A program made the position numbers and the translations under genes. Source: Flavobacterium magnum (GTDB taxonomy: Bacteria; Bacteroidota; Bacteroidia; Flavobacteriales; Flavobacteriaceae). From it: a stretch of 64,000 bases of DNA. The stretch lies in the NCBI RefSeq assembly GCF_003055625.1, contig NZ_CP028811.1, positions 3,162,001 to 3,226,000 of the forward strand, in the 5' to 3' direction. Shown in pieces: positions 25,078 to 34,038 of the stretch (positions are counted from its first letter, which is position 1; every line of letters starts with the position of its first letter). The notes under the pieces are model-generated. The model saw nothing but the letters and a program-made list of their open reading frames with translations, was not told where the DNA came from and made no database searches.

Positions 25078-25473
25078 ATGAAAATAACTTCTCTTCTTAT
25101 CAGCTTACTTTTTTTAGTTTTTTATTCGTCATACTCAGAAAAAGAAATCATCCTCGAAAGAACTTGGGTTTTTAAAAGCTATGATAGCAAAAGTCAAACT
25201 TTTTCGTACTATCAGCGGTCAAAATTCTCTAAAAGTAAACCAGGAATACAATTTATAAAAGAAGGTAAATTAAAGGTAAAACAAAGCACAGGTAATTGCG
25301 GTACAATTTTTCCTGGTGAAAAAATAGATTACGAAATTGTAGACGGTACTTGGGAAAAACTTACTGACTCAATTATTGTTCTTAAACATCCTCTTTGGGA
25401 TAAAAATTATACGGAGAAATTTAAAATAGTTGAACTCACAAAAAACAAGTTAGTAACACGTATTTTACCTTAA
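25078..25473 (+). CDS. secreted protein, possibly lipocalin-like
   Basis: 131 residues from ATG 25078 (an upstream GTG at 25051 is in frame but precedes no signal). Signal KITSLLISLLFLVFYSS. The mature domain opens with ERTWVFKSYDSK and continues with IKEGKLKVKQ, DGTWEKLTDSIIVLK and FKIVELTKNKLV, the order of strands in small lipocalin-like domains common in Bacteroidota. Ligand unknown. Confidence 0.68.
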   Translation: MKITSLLISLLFLVFYSSYSEKEIILERTWVFKSYDSKSQTFSYYQRSKFSKSKPGIQFIKEGKLKVKQSTGNCGTIFPGEKIDYEIVDGTWEKLTDSIIVLKHPLWDKNYTEKFKIVELTKNKLVTRILP

Positions 25474-25483
25474 TTGCGACATC

Positions 25484-25616
25484 ACATAACAGCGGTTTCA
25501 CGCAATTGCTGCTTTTCGTGTAAAATGTAACACCTTTTTCCATAACTTCGTTCTGTCCAGCCGAGAGTACTCAGTTCCAAAAGCCGCAACTGACGTGAAG
25601 CCGCCGGACGTTAGCC
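25484..25616 (+). repeat. attC site 41
   Basis: R'' ACATAAC mirrors GTTATGT; R' GTTAGCC. Confidence 0.95.
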
Positions 25617-25643
25617 GTAATTCTCGAGAAAATTGAAACGCAA

Positions 25644-26084
25644 ATGAAATATCTGAAAATAATAATACCGTTAGCAATTTTCGCCCTAATTTGTTTTGAA
25701 GTGAATAATGCCGAGAATAGTTTTTCGGAATATGAAGATAAAGTATTGCATAATAATGTGAATATAAAAGGTGTAATTAGTTCAGTAAAGCGTTCAAATA
25801 ATCATTGTTTTGCGGTATGGAAAATCGACAATGTTAAAAGCAATATTGCTTATTTTCGTTCCAATACTAACGAGCAATATTTTCCTTATGTAATAAAAAA
25901 TAAGAAAGCTGAGATTTATCTAGAACTTTGTGACACTCTGGTAATTGGAGACAGCATTGAATTAGATTCGAATAATCTTTTGGTGAAAATTACGGGGAAA
26001 AATAATATTGAACGAAGTATTGGACTGGTTACTGAAAGCTATAATATTTCATTTATAAAAAAGAATACTCAGTTTCCAAATTAG
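25644..26084 (+). CDS. exported or membrane-anchored protein, unknown function
   Basis: 146 residues; N-terminal hydrophobic segment (about 4-21). The body is beta-rich with short strands (NVNIKGVISSVKR, HCFAVWKID, AEIYLELCDTLVIGD, NLLVKITGK) and could form a small OB-like barrel. No family recognised. Confidence 0.68.
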   Translation: MKYLKIIIPLAIFALICFEVNNAENSFSEYEDKVLHNNVNIKGVISSVKRSNNHCFAVWKIDNVKSNIAYFRSNTNEQYFPYVIKNKKAEIYLELCDTLVIGDSIELDSNNLLVKITGKNNIERSIGLVTESYNISFIKKNTQFPN

Positions 26085-26090
26085 AACTAC

Positions 26091-26223
26091 GGCTAACAGC
26101 GGTTTCACGCAATTGCTCCTAACCTTGTGAAATGAAATTCTTTTTTCCATACCTTCGTTCTGTCCAGCCGAGAGTACTCAGTTCCAGAAGCCGCAACTGA
26201 CGTGAAGCCGCCGGACGTTACCT
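26091..26223 (+). repeat. attC site 42
   Basis: R'' GGCTAAC mirrors GTTAGCC; R' GTTACCT. Loop variants CATACCTTCG, GTGAAATGAAA and TTCCAGAAG. Confidence 0.94.
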
Positions 26224-26274
26224 GATATTTTAAGGCGTCCGAAGTAGAAATTAACGATTAAAAAACATTGTACT

Positions 26275-26832
26275 ATGATTAAAAAGCTTGTGGTAATAAA
26301 TCTCTTTATTTTGTTTCTGCCGTTCTTTCAAACCTGCTCTGATGATAATATCTCACATAACAAACTTTTAAAAAACAGCCCTCTTTCTGAGGTTGTAGAT
26401 GAGAATGCTACTGAAGTTTCAGAAAATGAAAAGGAATTTAATTACACGTTTGAAGAGCTTACGTTAAAAAAGCAAGAAACCATTAAGAATTTTAATGATG
26501 CTAAACAGGACCTAATGGTCAATGGTTACGAAGCTGGATTTATTTTTATTAGTGACTTACCAAGTCCACCATGGGTATTATTGCCATATACAATTTCAAT
26601 CATACTAATTTTTTCGTTAGTCATATTTTCATTTCTTAAAAATTATAGAGCAGTTTTTTTTGTAGGTATAGCAAATCTATTAATGCTATCCATACCTCTT
26701 CTACTACTCTATTTAGGAAAAATATTTGATGATATAAATCAAATTCAAATAGGATATTATTTACTGTTTTACAATTTGATATTAATCATCTTTGAATCAA
26801 TGTCCCTGCTAAAAAGTAAAAACATCAGGTAA
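26275..26832 (+). CDS. membrane lipoprotein, unknown function
   Basis: 185 residues. Signal VVINLFILFLPFF with lipobox QTC (Cys21), a charged linker, then three membrane segments (about 98-117, 123-145 and 157-175). The combination of a lipid anchor and a membrane domain is unusual. The stop is in R'' of site 43. No family recognised. Confidence 0.68.
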   Translation: MIKKLVVINLFILFLPFFQTCSDDNISHNKLLKNSPLSEVVDENATEVSENEKEFNYTFEELTLKKQETIKNFNDAKQDLMVNGYEAGFIFISDLPSPPWVLLPYTISIILIFSLVIFSFLKNYRAVFFVGIANLLMLSIPLLLLYLGKIFDDINQIQIGYYLLFYNLILIIFESMSLLKSKNIR

Positions 26833-26959
26833 CAGCGGTTTCACGCAATTGCTGCTTCCCTTGTAAAATGAACCACCTTTTTCCATAACTTCGTTCTGTC
26901 CAGCCGAGAGTACTCAGTTCCAAATGCCGCAACTGACGTGAAGCCGCCGGACGTTAGCG
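26827..26959 (+). repeat. attC site 43
   Basis: R'' AGGTAAC mirrors GTTACCT; R' GTTAGCG opens the 2.3 kb two-gene cassette 44. Confidence 0.95.
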
Positions 26960-26983
26960 GCAAGCTCAAAAAAATCGCGCAAT

Positions 26984-28249
26984 ATGATTCTACTTTTAGA
27001 TCTTGACGGAACACTCACAGATACTGCTCATGAAAAGTTTAAGCCTTTAAAAGATGGTCTTGAGGAAACTGATGTTAATCAAATTCCAATAATTTCTGGA
27101 GCAAAGGAATTTGTAAGAGAATTAATCGAACAAGGACATAATCCAATAATAATTTCAGATAGTCATCCAAAATATGTAAATAAAATTGCCGAGAATATTT
27201 TTAATATTCCAGCATTAAGCCTTTCTCAAAAGCCTAATCCTTCAAAAACATTAATTTATTTGCAAGATACAGTTCCTGAATGGAATATTGACAATACTAT
27301 TGTTGTCGGCGACACATGGTTAGATATAGAATTAGGAAGGGTTTTAAATTTAAAAACAATACTCACCTCATTTTATAAAGCAACAAGTGTAGAAAACAGA
27401 GATGGGATTGGACAAGATTGGAAACATTTAAAAAGTGGCTCAACTTATTATGCATCAACATTTAATGACATTATTGAAATCATTAAAAATCCATTACAAA
27501 ATCTCTTAGCGGTTGAGGCAATTTTTCAAAATTTCAATTCTTCAAAGGCTGTGAAGTTCAAGACAACAAAATATGCTGATCGATTTATTGCATATCGAGC
27601 TTTAGGTAGGCAACAAAACGGTGAATGTGATAAATATGCTGTTACTGATAAATATTTTGAATTTCACAGACCAGATAGGTCAAGAGAAACTTTACTAAAA
27701 CTTGCTAACGCAAGTTCTAATTTCATTTCCCATGTTCAGGAAAGTATGCCATCAATTATATGGGACTATTTCACATATGTTTCTGATAAAACTACTACTC
27801 AGCCTCCAAATAAATTATATGAGCTATTTGAACTTGTTCAAACAAATGTAGACAAGTTAAAATTAATTAATTGGAAGGACGAGGTTGAAGGCAGCATAAG
27901 GAATCAACAAGATTATCAAAGGCGAAAAGAATTTGTTGACAATTATATTTTCCTTAATGATAGCATTGACTTGAAGGACAAAAATGTAATTATTATAGAC
28001 GATCAATTTACAACAGGTGGAACGGCATATTCAATTTGCGGAAAGTTTATACAGAAAGGCGCAAAAAACATTTTATTTATTACATTATTCTATTTAACTT
28101 CAAATGTTCATAGTGAAAAAATATGTCCTAAATGTGGAACCAAACTACAAGTGAAAATTAACAGAACAAAAGGAACAAAATTTTTATCTTGTACTCCTAA
28201 ACAATATGGAGGCATTGGTTGCGGAGATTATATATTTAACATCATTTAA
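26984..28249 (+). CDS. HAD phosphatase - phosphoribosyltransferase - zinc ribbon fusion
   Basis: 421 residues in three parts. Residues 1-135 form a HAD hydrolase: DLDGT (6-10, nucleophile Asp6), IIISDS near 55-60 and VVGDTWLDIE near 107-116. Residues 190-370 are a type I phosphoribosyltransferase with the PRPP loop VIIIDDQFTTGGTAYS near 335-350. The end has a zinc ribbon, CPKCG near 381-385 and a second Cys pair in FLSCTPKQYGGIGC. The 2 bp gap to the DprA-like gene makes them one unit. PRTase-DprA gene pairs are known as predicted conflict/defence loci; the biochemical role is not established. Confidence 0.8.
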   Translation: MILLLDLDGTLTDTAHEKFKPLKDGLEETDVNQIPIISGAKEFVRELIEQGHNPIIISDSHPKYVNKIAENIFNIPALSLSQKPNPSKTLIYLQDTVPEWNIDNTIVVGDTWLDIELGRVLNLKTILTSFYKATSVENRDGIGQDWKHLKSGSTYYASTFNDIIEIIKNPLQNLLAVEAIFQNFNSSKAVKFKTTKYADRFIAYRALGRQQNGECDKYAVTDKYFEFHRPDRSRETLLKLANASSNFISHVQESMPSIIWDYFTYVSDKTTTQPPNKLYELFELVQTNVDKLKLINWKDEVEGSIRNQQDYQRRKEFVDNYIFLNDSIDLKDKNVIIIDDQFTTGGTAYSICGKFIQKGAKNILFITLFYLTSNVHSEKICPKCGTKLQVKINRTKGTKFLSCTPKQYGGIGCGDYIFNII

Positions 28250-28251
28250 AA

Positions 28252-29247
28252 ATGAGAAATAGCACTAAAATCACAGGAATAATTGCACTGGCAAATCTTA
28301 AAGGCATTGGCCCCGCATTTGTTAAAAAAGCTATTTCGAATAATTGTTTTAATTCTTCAAATTATGTAGAAGAAATCAAACGCATTATAGAACCAAACAA
28401 TAAATTTTTTGAAGACGATATTATTTTCGAATCTGTTGAATATGCAAAGGAAATAATTTTTAAATGTCAACAAGAAAATATAGAAATTATTGATTTGACA
28501 AGTGAGGATTATCCTCCAATTCTTAAAGAACTAAAGGATGCTCCATCTATTCTTTATTGTAAAGGTAATTTAGAACTACTTTATCAGAATACTATCTGCA
28601 TAATTGGTACTCGCGAACCAAATGAAAATGGCGAAAAAATCGCTGAACGAATTGGCTCTTATTTTTCTCAAGTAAACTGGAACATCTGTAACGGTTTGGC
28701 TCAAGGAATTGATAGTTTTGCAATTCAAAAAAACAATAACTTTCATCAAAAGATTATTGGCGTTTTAGCTGGCGGGCTTAATTATAATTCAAAAAAAACT
28801 CTTTTGAAAAGAACAGCTGAAAATGCCGAAAGAACATTAGAAAGCGGAGGTTTATTAATATCCGAAATACCACCCGACAAAAAAGAAGACACTTTTACCG
28901 TAGTTAAATCTTGTAGAATTCAAGCTGGACTATCCAAAGGACTTGTAATAATTCAAAGTTCAATCGATGGAGGTTCGAGATTTACTACTAAAGCATTTTG
29001 TGAAACTGCTCGACCAATTGCAATAATCAATCCTATCCAAGCCGATTATACTAATTTAAATTACAATGCCAATATTGAGATTATTGAAAATAAGAAAAAA
29101 GGACTTTCCAAATTTACCGAAATAAAAGAAGACAAAATTTTGACTAGTACCATCTTTACGATAAAGTCAAGAGATGATTACCAAGAGTTTGAAAACATTT
29201 TGAATTCTGAAAAACAAATTATCAAACACACGACCCTATTTAGTTGA
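28252..29247 (+). CDS. DprA/Smf-like protein, partner of the HAD-PRTase
   Basis: 331 residues. N-terminal helix-hairpin-helix (LKGIGPAFV, 16-24) and the DprA Rossmann (SLOG) core: IIGTREPNENGEKIAERIG at 118-135, NGLAQGIDSFAIQ at 147-159, GVLAGGLN at 170-177 and RIQAGLSKGLVIIQSS at 222-237, then GGSRFTTKAF. DprA binds single-stranded DNA and loads RecA in transformation. Here the canonical SG-A-GID and RNR-I-GLS motifs are altered (NGLAQGID, CRIQAGLS), and the context with a PRTase points to nucleotide sensing or defence rather than housekeeping DprA. Confidence 0.82.
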   Translation: MRNSTKITGIIALANLKGIGPAFVKKAISNNCFNSSNYVEEIKRIIEPNNKFFEDDIIFESVEYAKEIIFKCQQENIEIIDLTSEDYPPILKELKDAPSILYCKGNLELLYQNTICIIGTREPNENGEKIAERIGSYFSQVNWNICNGLAQGIDSFAIQKNNNFHQKIIGVLAGGLNYNSKKTLLKRTAENAERTLESGGLLISEIPPDKKEDTFTVVKSCRIQAGLSKGLVIIQSSIDGGSRFTTKAFCETARPIAIINPIQADYTNLNYNANIEIIENKKKGLSKFTEIKEDKILTSTIFTIKSRDDYQEFENILNSEKQIIKHTTLFS

Positions 29248-29262
29248 AACATGAGAGCCAGC

Positions 29263-29397
29263 CGCTAACAGCGGTTTCACGCAATTGCTGCTTTCCTTGT
29301 AAAATGAACCACCTTTTTTCCATAACTTCGTTTTGTCCACGCCGAGAGTACTCAGTTCCAAAAGCCGCAACTGACGTGAAGCCGCCGGACGTTATAT
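29263..29397 (+). repeat. attC site 44
   Basis: R'' CGCTAAC mirrors GTTAGCG across a 2.3 kb cassette; R' GTTATAT. Longest copy (135 bp), with CACCTTTTTTCC and GTCCACGCCGAG. Confidence 0.95.
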
Positions 29398-29417
29398 GCA
29401 ACCAAACCTCAGAACTC

Positions 29418-30058
29418 ATGGAAAAACATTTATATTTTTTTGCAGTTTTATGCATAGCTTTTTTTAGCAATGCGCAAAATGTCCCTCCTCCAATTGATCC
29501 GAGTCATCCTGAACTTGACAGAGTAAAATTATTTGTTTTTGTGGGAGAAAAAATTGATGTCGAAAGGATTAAGACTGAAGAATACTCATTTGACAATCTA
29601 TTCACAGTAAAATATAAAGTGATTAAAGAATTGTATGGTCATATTCAAAGTGATACATTAGAATTTCGTGTCGTGATCGCTATGGTGTTCCAATTTTTAC
29701 GCAGTTCAAGAACGTATTGTTATATGTAAGTCAAAATAAAGATGGTAAGTGGTATCACCAAAAATATCAATATTCTGATGTATATGAGACAATCGATGGA
29801 AGGTGGGCAACGCCTGGTAAAGATTTCGAATATTGGCATGAGTACAATGAAAATCCACCCTTCCAACCAGAAAACATAATTTTCAAAGAACAAATTTGTA
29901 TTGACATCAGCAATATTGATAACGAAGTAATTGAAACTCGCGTCAAACCATATTACGAAGTAGAAGGTAAAAAAGCATGTGCAAAAATGGGGAATTACGT
30001 GGAAGAACTTTTTGAACTTAAGAAAACTGGTGTACTTCACGCAAGAGGATTATTTTAG
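29418..30058 (+). pseudogene. frameshifted secreted protein gene
   Basis: ATG 29418 starts a signal peptide (LYFFAVLCIAFFSNAQ). The frame stops at 29729, but a single missing base near TTTCGTGTCGTGATCGC (about 29665-29680) would join it to the frame ending at 30058: DTLEFRV then DRYGVPIFTQFKNVLLYVSQ. The restored protein has about 213 residues with VKYKVIKELYG and CAKMGNYVEELFEL. Mutation or sequencing error; no family recognised. Confidence 0.6.
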
Positions 30059-30065
30059 TGGCTGC

Positions 30066-30198
30066 ATATAACAGCGGTTTCACGCAATTGCTGCTTCCTT
30101 TGTAAAATGAACTTCTTTTTTCCATAACTTCGTTCGGTCCAGCCGAGAGTACTCAGTTCCAAACGCCGCAACTGACGTGAAGCCGCCGGACGTTATAT
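30066..30198 (+). repeat. attC site 45
   Basis: R'' ATATAAC mirrors GTTATAT; R' GTTATAT. Loop has TTCCAAACG. Confidence 0.95.
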
Positions 30199-30224
30199 GC
30201 CATTTTAAATCACGAAACTGAAAA

Positions 30225-30767
30225 ATGACGAAATTTAAATTATTGATATTAGTTCTTATTTCTACTGCCTGTTCAAAACAAGAATGTGATTTTCTAAATA
30301 AATTCGAAAACTCCGAAACTGGTAAAACTCTCTACACGAAACCTATTTCTGCAACCAACATTGATATATTAATGGCAACTAATGAAATTAATCCATCAAA
30401 TTTTAACGCTGAGCATAAATATTTTTATGGTTTTAGAAAAAAACTTGACAACGAACACTTTTTAATTTCATATTCAGATACATATAGCCCTCATTATAGG
30501 TTTACCAATAAACTAGTTGGATGGGAAGATATATTCTATTGCATATACAATACGGAACAGAAACAAGTCGTTTCGAAATTAAAGGTTAGTTCATCTGATC
30601 CAGTTTTGTCTTATTTTAAGAAGATTGGAAATCGTTACATTATTAAATCTTCTTTCTTTAAATTTATTCCGAAAGAATCAGAATGTAATAATATCGTGAT
30701 CCAGAGAGACAGTACAAGTATTGAATATAAAATTCAAAATAATAAGTTTGTAGAAATAGTCGAATAA
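30225..30767 (+). CDS. lipoprotein, unknown function
   Basis: 180 residues; lipobox LISTAC (Cys16). The mature domain alternates strands with aromatic residues (EHKYFYGFRKKLDNEHFLISY, WEDIFYCIYNTEQK, IGNRYIIKSSFFKF). Probably periplasmic. No family recognised. Confidence 0.7.
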   Translation: MTKFKLLILVLISTACSKQECDFLNKFENSETGKTLYTKPISATNIDILMATNEINPSNFNAEHKYFYGFRKKLDNEHFLISYSDTYSPHYRFTNKLVGWEDIFYCIYNTEQKQVVSKLKVSSSDPVLSYFKKIGNRYIIKSSFFKFIPKESECNNIVIQRDSTSIEYKIQNNKFVEIVE

Positions 30768-30775
30768 AAAACGGC

Positions 30776-30909
30776 ATATAACAGCGGTTTCACGCAATTG
30801 CTACTTTTCGTGTAAAATGAACTTCTTTTTTCCATAACTTCGTTCTGTCCACGCCGAGAATACTCAGTTCCAAATGCCGCAACTGACGTGAAGCCGCCGG
30901 ACGTTACAG
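30776..30909 (+). repeat. attC site 46
   Basis: R'' ATATAAC mirrors GTTATAT; R' GTTACAG. Loop GTCCACGCCGAG. Confidence 0.95.
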
Positions 30910-30965
30910 GAAATGGCAGCGCAGCGCGTATAAATAACCTAACAGAGTTAGAAATGTAGGGTCTA

Positions 30966-31241
30966 ATGAAAAATAAAATTCCCACTATTACTGAATTAAG
31001 AATAGTTCCAAGTATGTCTGTTAATAGAGATTCGACGCTAACTAAATGGCTCGTAAAAGACAGGCAACTCGTTTATAAAGATCAAACTATAGCAATTTTT
31101 GAAAGCGTAGGTTGGGAACTTGAATATCAATCCGAATCTGATGGAATTATAATACAAACAATTTTAGAGGGTGAACAGATTTTATCTGGAACGATTTTTT
31201 GTGTTATTAAGTCCTATAGATCAAATAGCCACATCCTGTAA
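30966..31241 (+). CDS. lipoyl/biotinyl-like domain protein
   Basis: 91 residues. TKWLVKDRQLVYKDQTIAIF, ESVGWELEYQSESDGIIIQ and EGEQILSGTIFCVI follow the barrel-sandwich hybrid of lipoyl domains (kW-vk-Gd-V, the turn, then a-G-i, eg-V-G--l--i). The modifiable Lys of the usual DKA turn is absent (ESVGW), so it is not expected to carry lipoate or biotin. No partner enzyme is in the cassette. The stop is in R'' of site 47. Confidence 0.65.
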   Translation: MKNKIPTITELRIVPSMSVNRDSTLTKWLVKDRQLVYKDQTIAIFESVGWELEYQSESDGIIIQTILEGEQILSGTIFCVIKSYRSNSHIL

Positions 31242-31368
31242 CAGCGGTTTCACGCAATTGCTGCTTTCCTTGTAAAATGAACTTCTTTTTTCCATAACTT
31301 CGTTTGGTCCAGCCGAGAGTACTCAGTTCCAAATGCCGCAACTGACGTGAAGCCGCCGGACGTTACAG
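31236..31368 (+). repeat. attC site 47
   Basis: R'' CTGTAAC mirrors GTTACAG; R' GTTACAG. Contains the preceding stop codon. Confidence 0.95.
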
Positions 31369-31714
31369 GCAATTGCTCCGTGTCCGAAATGACGATTTTC
31401 GTAATTGAATGGCTAGGCTTGTGTAATCACAAATTAACTTCTCTCCTATTTTTCAAAGAGCAACTTTGTGGCTCAGCTTTGAAACCTTGGCCGGGATTTT
31501 CTGATCTCCATTTACTTTTCTTCTTGCCGAGAAATCTCTGCGAAGCTCAATTGGGTTGTATTGCTGCTTAAGTCTTTGTCAAGTTCTTTGTCTTGAAAAA
31601 TGCTGAAAATTTCCTTTTCAAAATTCTAAACTTTAACCTGGATCTCAAAAAAACTATCGCGGTAGAAATTCTTTGTGGTTACTTTGCGTGATTTTGCGCC
31701 TGTGTCGCAACAGC
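31363..31714 (+). other. gene-less cassette, family B copy 3
   Basis: 352 bp, nearly the same as the copy at 10834 (for example GGCTAGGCTTG for GGCTCGGCTTG). No conserved start codon inside the cassette. Confidence 0.82.
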
Positions 31715-31847
31715 CTGTAACAGCGGCTTCACGCAATTGTTGCTTCCTTTGTAAAATGAACTTCTTTTTTCCATAACTTCGTTTTGTCCAGCCGAGAGTA
31801 CTCAGTTCCAAATGCCGCAACTGACGTGAAGCCGCCGGACGTTATGC
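31715..31847 (+). repeat. attC site 48
   Basis: R'' CTGTAAC mirrors GTTACAG; R' GTTATGC. Left arm GCGGCTTCACG, then CAATTGTTGC. Confidence 0.95.
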
Positions 31848-31955
31848 GTGATTTTTGTTGTGTTGAAAGTTGGAGCTCCGCTCCTATTTGGTTTTGGGTG
31901 ATTGGCTTGTGACTACATACGTTTACGTTGTCTTGGGATCTATATTAAAACCAAC
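31842..31955 (+). other. gene-less cassette, family A copy 4
   Basis: Same 114 bp as the copies at 2955 and 3196, 28 kb away, directly following a family B cassette. Confidence 0.85.
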
Positions 31956-32088
31956 GCATAACAGCGGTTTCACGCAATTGCTACTTCCCTTGTAAAATGA
32001 AACATCTTTTTCCATAACTTCGTTTTGTCTCGCCGAGAGTACTCAGTTCCAAATGCCGCAACTGACGTGAAGCCGCCGGACGTTAGCA
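31956..32088 (+). repeat. attC site 49
   Basis: R'' GCATAAC mirrors GTTATGC; R' GTTAGCA. Loop GTCTCGCCGAG. Confidence 0.95.
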
Positions 32089-32105
32089 GCAAGCTTAAAA
32101 AAAAC

Positions 32106-32531
32106 ATGAGCGTAGAAAGAGATCACATGATAGATTCTTTAAATAGAATTTTTATTCCGGAATTGAGAAAAATAAATTTCTCTGGTAGTTTTCCGCATTT
32201 TAGACGAACTGAAGGTGACATAACTAACTTATTAACTTTTCAATTTGATAGACATGGTGGTGGATTTGTAATTGAACTTGCAAATTATAAAGGCAGAGAA
32301 TACAAAACTCATTGGGGTAAAATTATTGAGCTTAAAAAATTAACGGCACATGATTTAAATACCAGGCAGAGAATTTATCAAGATTCGGAATTTGAAGAAA
32401 ACAGTACAGATTCTTGGTTTAGATATGATAAAAAAAGTCTCTTCAGTTTTGGGAATAAATTTGACAAACTTGCTAATAAAGTAATTGAAAGAATTCCGAT
32501 AATGGAGAGATATTGGTCCGAAATTGAATAG
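32106..32531 (+). CDS. DUF4304-like protein, possible immunity protein
   Basis: 141 residues from ATG 32106 (the frame is open back through the attC, but this ATG is the first inside the cassette). IPELRKINFSGSFPHFRRTE followed by ITNLLTFQFDRHGGGFVIEL matches the start of DUF4304 domains (L-k-lGFk--G--F-R, then i-fQ-s---g-F-inl). DUF4304 proteins are often found in polymorphic-toxin immunity sets. Cytoplasmic. Confidence 0.68.
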   Translation: MSVERDHMIDSLNRIFIPELRKINFSGSFPHFRRTEGDITNLLTFQFDRHGGGFVIELANYKGREYKTHWGKIIELKKLTAHDLNTRQRIYQDSEFEENSTDSWFRYDKKSLFSFGNKFDKLANKVIERIPIMERYWSEIE

Positions 32532-32541
32532 CAAAGCCTGC

Positions 32542-32675
32542 TGCTAACAGCGGTTTCACGCAATTGCTGCTTCCTTTGTAAAATGAATCACCTTTTTCCA
32601 TAACTTCGTTCTGTCCACGCCGAGAGTACTCAGTTCCAAAAGCCGCAACTGACGTGAAGCCGCCGGACGTTATAT
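32542..32675 (+). repeat. attC site 50
   Basis: R'' TGCTAAC mirrors GTTAGCA; R' GTTATAT. Loop GTCCACGCCGAG and GAATCACC. Confidence 0.95.
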
Positions 32676-32705
32676 GACACAGCACCCAAAAATAACTTAT
32701 AAAGT

Positions 32706-33200
32706 ATGATGAAAATTCTCTTAGTAACAGTTTTATTTAGTTCTTGTTGCATAGCACAGACCAATCGTAAGGCTTTTAAATTAGAAATTGCTGCAAACGA
32801 AACCCAACAATATGTTTCTGACATCGACGAAAGTCCTTATTTTGTAAAAGATAAAGTTTTACAAATTTACTGCGGTGAATCAGTTTTTATTGAATGCGAA
32901 ATAACTGCCGATTCAATCTCCTCAATGAAAGTCGTTGAAAAGAATGTCAATCCCAAAAAAACCATTGAAATCAAATTTCATCAAGAAAATGAGGATCGTA
33001 AAAATATTATTTCAATGCTTGAAGTAAAAAATCCTTTCAACAAAGATCTTATTTACGAAGCAATAATGCTTACTCCCGCAAGTAAAAAGTGGAATTCAAC
33101 TTCAATAATTCCGGTAAGAGCAAATTTAGTGAGTTTTGAAACTTGGCCACATCCTATTATATCATTAGCCTTAATGAATTGGCAATTTAAAAAAGCATAG
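32706..33200 (+). CDS. secreted protein, unknown function
   Basis: 164 residues; signal MKILLVTVLFSSCCIAQ with either a lipobox (SSC) or signal peptidase I cleavage after IAQ. The body has a sandwich-like strand pattern (KVLQIYCGESVFIECEITAD, TIEIKFHQEN). No family recognised. Confidence 0.68.
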   Translation: MMKILLVTVLFSSCCIAQTNRKAFKLEIAANETQQYVSDIDESPYFVKDKVLQIYCGESVFIECEITADSISSMKVVEKNVNPKKTIEIKFHQENEDRKNIISMLEVKNPFNKDLIYEAIMLTPASKKWNSTSIIPVRANLVSFETWPHPIISLALMNWQFKKA

Positions 33201-33207
33201 CTGCGTC

Positions 33208-33340
33208 ATATAACAGCGGTTTCACGCAATTGCTACTCTTCTTGTAAAATGAACGTGGTTTTTCCATAACTTCGTTCTGTCCAGCCGAGAGTACTCAGTT
33301 CCAAATGCCGCAACTGACGTGAAGCCGCCGGACGTTAGCG
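33208..33340 (+). repeat. attC site 51
   Basis: R'' ATATAAC mirrors GTTATAT; R' GTTAGCG. Loop has GAACGTGGTTTTTCC. Confidence 0.95.
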
Positions 33341-33420
33341 GTAATAATTAAAAAATGACCGAAAATCATTCTCAATAACGAATATGCTAAAAAGTTGATT
33401 TTTATAAAATACCCTTAAAG

Positions 33421-33831
33421 ATGAAAGATTTCATTTTAAAAACATGGATTTTGATTTGCTTCATAAGAAATAAGCAAACTTTACCAACAAAATCAAAAAT
33501 ATCTAATCCTAAAATGGAATACGAAATGATGTCTGGAGCATTTATTTGGGAAGATGAAGGATTATGGGATCTTAAAAATCATCACTTAAAAGATGCTTTT
33601 AAATACGTTATAAGTCATAGAATGAATTTAGTTGTCAATCCTGAAAATTATGTCGGAGCTATGCGCTCTAAAAGTTTTGATAAAAATATTTTTGAAATGG
33701 CAAAAAAATATTTCCCAAATTGGATTGGATTTGAAAAATCTAGGTGTTCTTACAATTCTAAACTTGAAGATAGAATACTTAGAATAAAAAAAGTTGAAAA
33801 ATGGAAGTTTGAAAAAATGATTAATAATTAA
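33421..33831 (+). CDS. cytoplasmic protein, unknown function
   Basis: 136 residues. The N-terminal 16 residues are hydrophobic (FILKTWILICFI) but are followed by charged residues without a cleavage site. The rest is soluble with helices (HHLKDAFKYVISHR, DKNIFEMAKKYFPNW). No family recognised. Confidence 0.6.
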   Translation: MKDFILKTWILICFIRNKQTLPTKSKISNPKMEYEMMSGAFIWEDEGLWDLKNHHLKDAFKYVISHRMNLVVNPENYVGAMRSKSFDKNIFEMAKKYFPNWIGFEKSRCSYNSKLEDRILRIKKVEKWKFEKMINN

Positions 33832-33871
33832 TGCAATATATCGGAAAAGGCACTTGCAAAAATATTACTAC

Positions 33872-34004
33872 CGCTAACAGCGGTTTCACGCAATTGCTGC
33901 TTTCCTTGTAAAATGAACGTGCTTTTTCCATAACTTCGTTCTGTCCAGCCGAGAGTACTCAGTTCCAAATGCCGCAACTGACGTGAAGCCGCCGGACGTT
34001 AGCG
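33872..34004 (+). repeat. attC site 52
   Basis: R'' CGCTAAC mirrors GTTAGCG; R' GTTAGCG. Confidence 0.95.
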
Positions 34005-34038
34005 GTAATTTTAGCCGCGCAGGATTCTAAAACCACGT

